Shown piece by piece: positions 5,282-5,820 of a stretch of DNA of 5,820 bases. The number at the start of each line of letters is the position of its first letter. Positions within the stretch are counted from its first letter, which is position 1. The notes under the pieces were generated by a model. That model was not told where the DNA came from, did not search any database, and saw only the letters and a program-made list of their open reading frames with translations. Source of the DNA: Nitrospira sp. (GTDB lineage Bacteria > Nitrospirota > Nitrospiria > Nitrospirales > Nitrospiraceae). The stretch is taken from assembly GCA_015904075.1 (NCBI GenBank), contig JABMDH010000041.1, positions 9,401 through 15,220 on the forward strand. The letters are read 5' to 3'. The translations under genes were made by a program, and so were the position numbers.

Positions 5282-5820
5282 TATGCCTATCATCCGTTCA
5301 ACAGAGAAACTGATGTCCCTCGCGCTGGTCGTTGCCGTGGTTGCCTTGTGTAGTCTGTTCAGTCCGGCGTTGGATCTTCCCGCCTGTGCCGAGGTGTCGA
5401 CGGATCTGTACTTCAATACGCCAGGGACGCCGCAGGGGCCGGCCGCTCCGGCGCCTCACGAGACGGCCTATCCACGGATGGGTTCTTCCGACAGCCGGTT
5501 GCTTGTGTGGTTTGTGACGCAACTGCATACCTACTTCGGCGGCTTCGTGCTGGCACTGCCGCTGTTTTGCGCATTGCTGGAATTTCTTGGATTGATCACC
5601 AAGAAGCCGGCCTTGGCGCTTCGCTACGACGGCCTGGCGCGGGATTTGGCGAAGGTGGCGCTTCTGGCTTTATCGGTCACGGCGTTCATCGGCAGTTTGA
5701 TGCTGACGATATTCATTACGTTCTATCCCAGTTTTATGAAATACATGGGCGGCACATTCAAGTCGTTCATGCCGTTCTACGCCGCCGTGTTTGTCGGAGA
5801 GTCGCTGCTGCTGATCGTCT
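4284..5820 (+). repeat. Copy 2 of the 1537-bp paralogous segment
   Basis: Colinear with 1713-3249 at about 92% identity with no indels. Mismatches are spread over the block, but the final 99 bases (5722-5820) are identical to 3151-3249. The window ends at the base that corresponds to the last base of copy 1 before the DUF420 junction, so the true right limit of the homology cannot be seen. Confidence 0.9.
5283..5820 (+). CDS. Cytochrome bd-like oxidase subunit I, 5' part (runs off the window)
   Basis: An open frame of 179 complete codons without a stop at the right edge. Cytochrome bd subunit I normally spans nine helices and binds haems b558, b595 and d, reducing oxygen from the membrane; some Nitrospira homologues are proposed to be unusual bd-like oxidases, so the electron donor here is open. 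Visible features: signal peptide (about 8-36) ending LPACAEV, which could be cut by signal peptidase I after ACA or read as a lipobox with Cys35; a Pro/Ala-rich segment (about 41-70); then helices at about 72-104, 121-147 and 162-179. His82 matches the helix-1 haem ligand and Glu173 the CydA Glu99 position. It differs from the truncated copy at 14 of 179 residues, half or more of them in the N-terminal signal and linker. It is preceded by the 7-TM gene with a one-base gap. Quinol-loop and later haem ligands lie outside the window. Confidence 0.8.
   Translation, partial: MPIIRSTEKLMSLALVVAVVALCSLFSPALDLPACAEVSTDLYFNTPGTPQGPAAPAPHETAYPRMGSSDSRLLVWFVTQLHTYFGGFVLALPLFCALLEFLGLITKKPALALRYDGLARDLAKVALLALSVTAFIGSLMLTIFITFYPSFMKYMGGTFKSFMPFYAAVFVGESLLLIV

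Overview
The window most resembles a Nitrospira-type bacterium (phylum Nitrospirota). This rests on the combination of a divergent cytochrome bd-like oxidase subunit I with an exported N-terminal extension, a PCP_red-domain protein, a DUF420 membrane protein, and moderately GC-rich DNA with hairpin-forming intergenic repeats. The assignment is inference; there is no rRNA or other phylogenetic marker here. All genes read on the + strand.

Layout. Bases 8-45 are a strong hairpin terminator, probably for a gene to the left. Bases 46-282 are intergenic and hold an array of degenerate 7-base words. A family-2 (BchU/CrtF/COMT-like) SAM methyltransferase occupies 283-1263. A DUF420 membrane-protein gene starts at 1290 but is cut after codon 141 by foreign DNA and resumes at 3280, ending at 3573. 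The interrupting DNA (1713-3249) carries a complete 7-TM protein of unknown function (1709-2710) and the first 179 codons of a cytochrome bd-like oxidase subunit I (from 2712). It is bounded by two perfect 30-bp direct copies of DUF420 sequence (1683-1712 and 3250-3279). A zinc-ribbon-like protein with two PCP_red-like repeats follows (3628-4122). Then a second copy of the 7-TM gene (4220-5281) and of the oxidase gene (5283 onward) begins; the oxidase gene runs off the right edge. Word arrays also occupy 3591-3618 and 4129-4211.

How it fits together. The 7-TM gene and the bd-like oxidase gene form a tight two-gene unit with 1 nt between stop and start, present twice at about 92% nucleotide identity with no indels. 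The unknown membrane protein is therefore a candidate partner or assembly factor of the oxidase. DUF420 proteins are linked to terminal-oxidase maturation, and the BchU-like methyltransferase and PCP_red protein belong to families with tetrapyrrole-pathway relatives. The locus may therefore serve a respiratory oxidase and its cofactors; this is inference from context.

The main observation is the interrupted DUF420 gene. Removing one 30-bp repeat plus the insert (1567 bp) restores a continuous 238-codon reading frame, so the arrangement could be a reversible switch, a recent template-switch insertion, a strain variant, or an assembly error. The final 99 bases are identical to 3151-3249, directly after the last mismatch between the two copies, which looks like a de Bruijn-graph contig break and should be kept in mind when judging the rearrangement.
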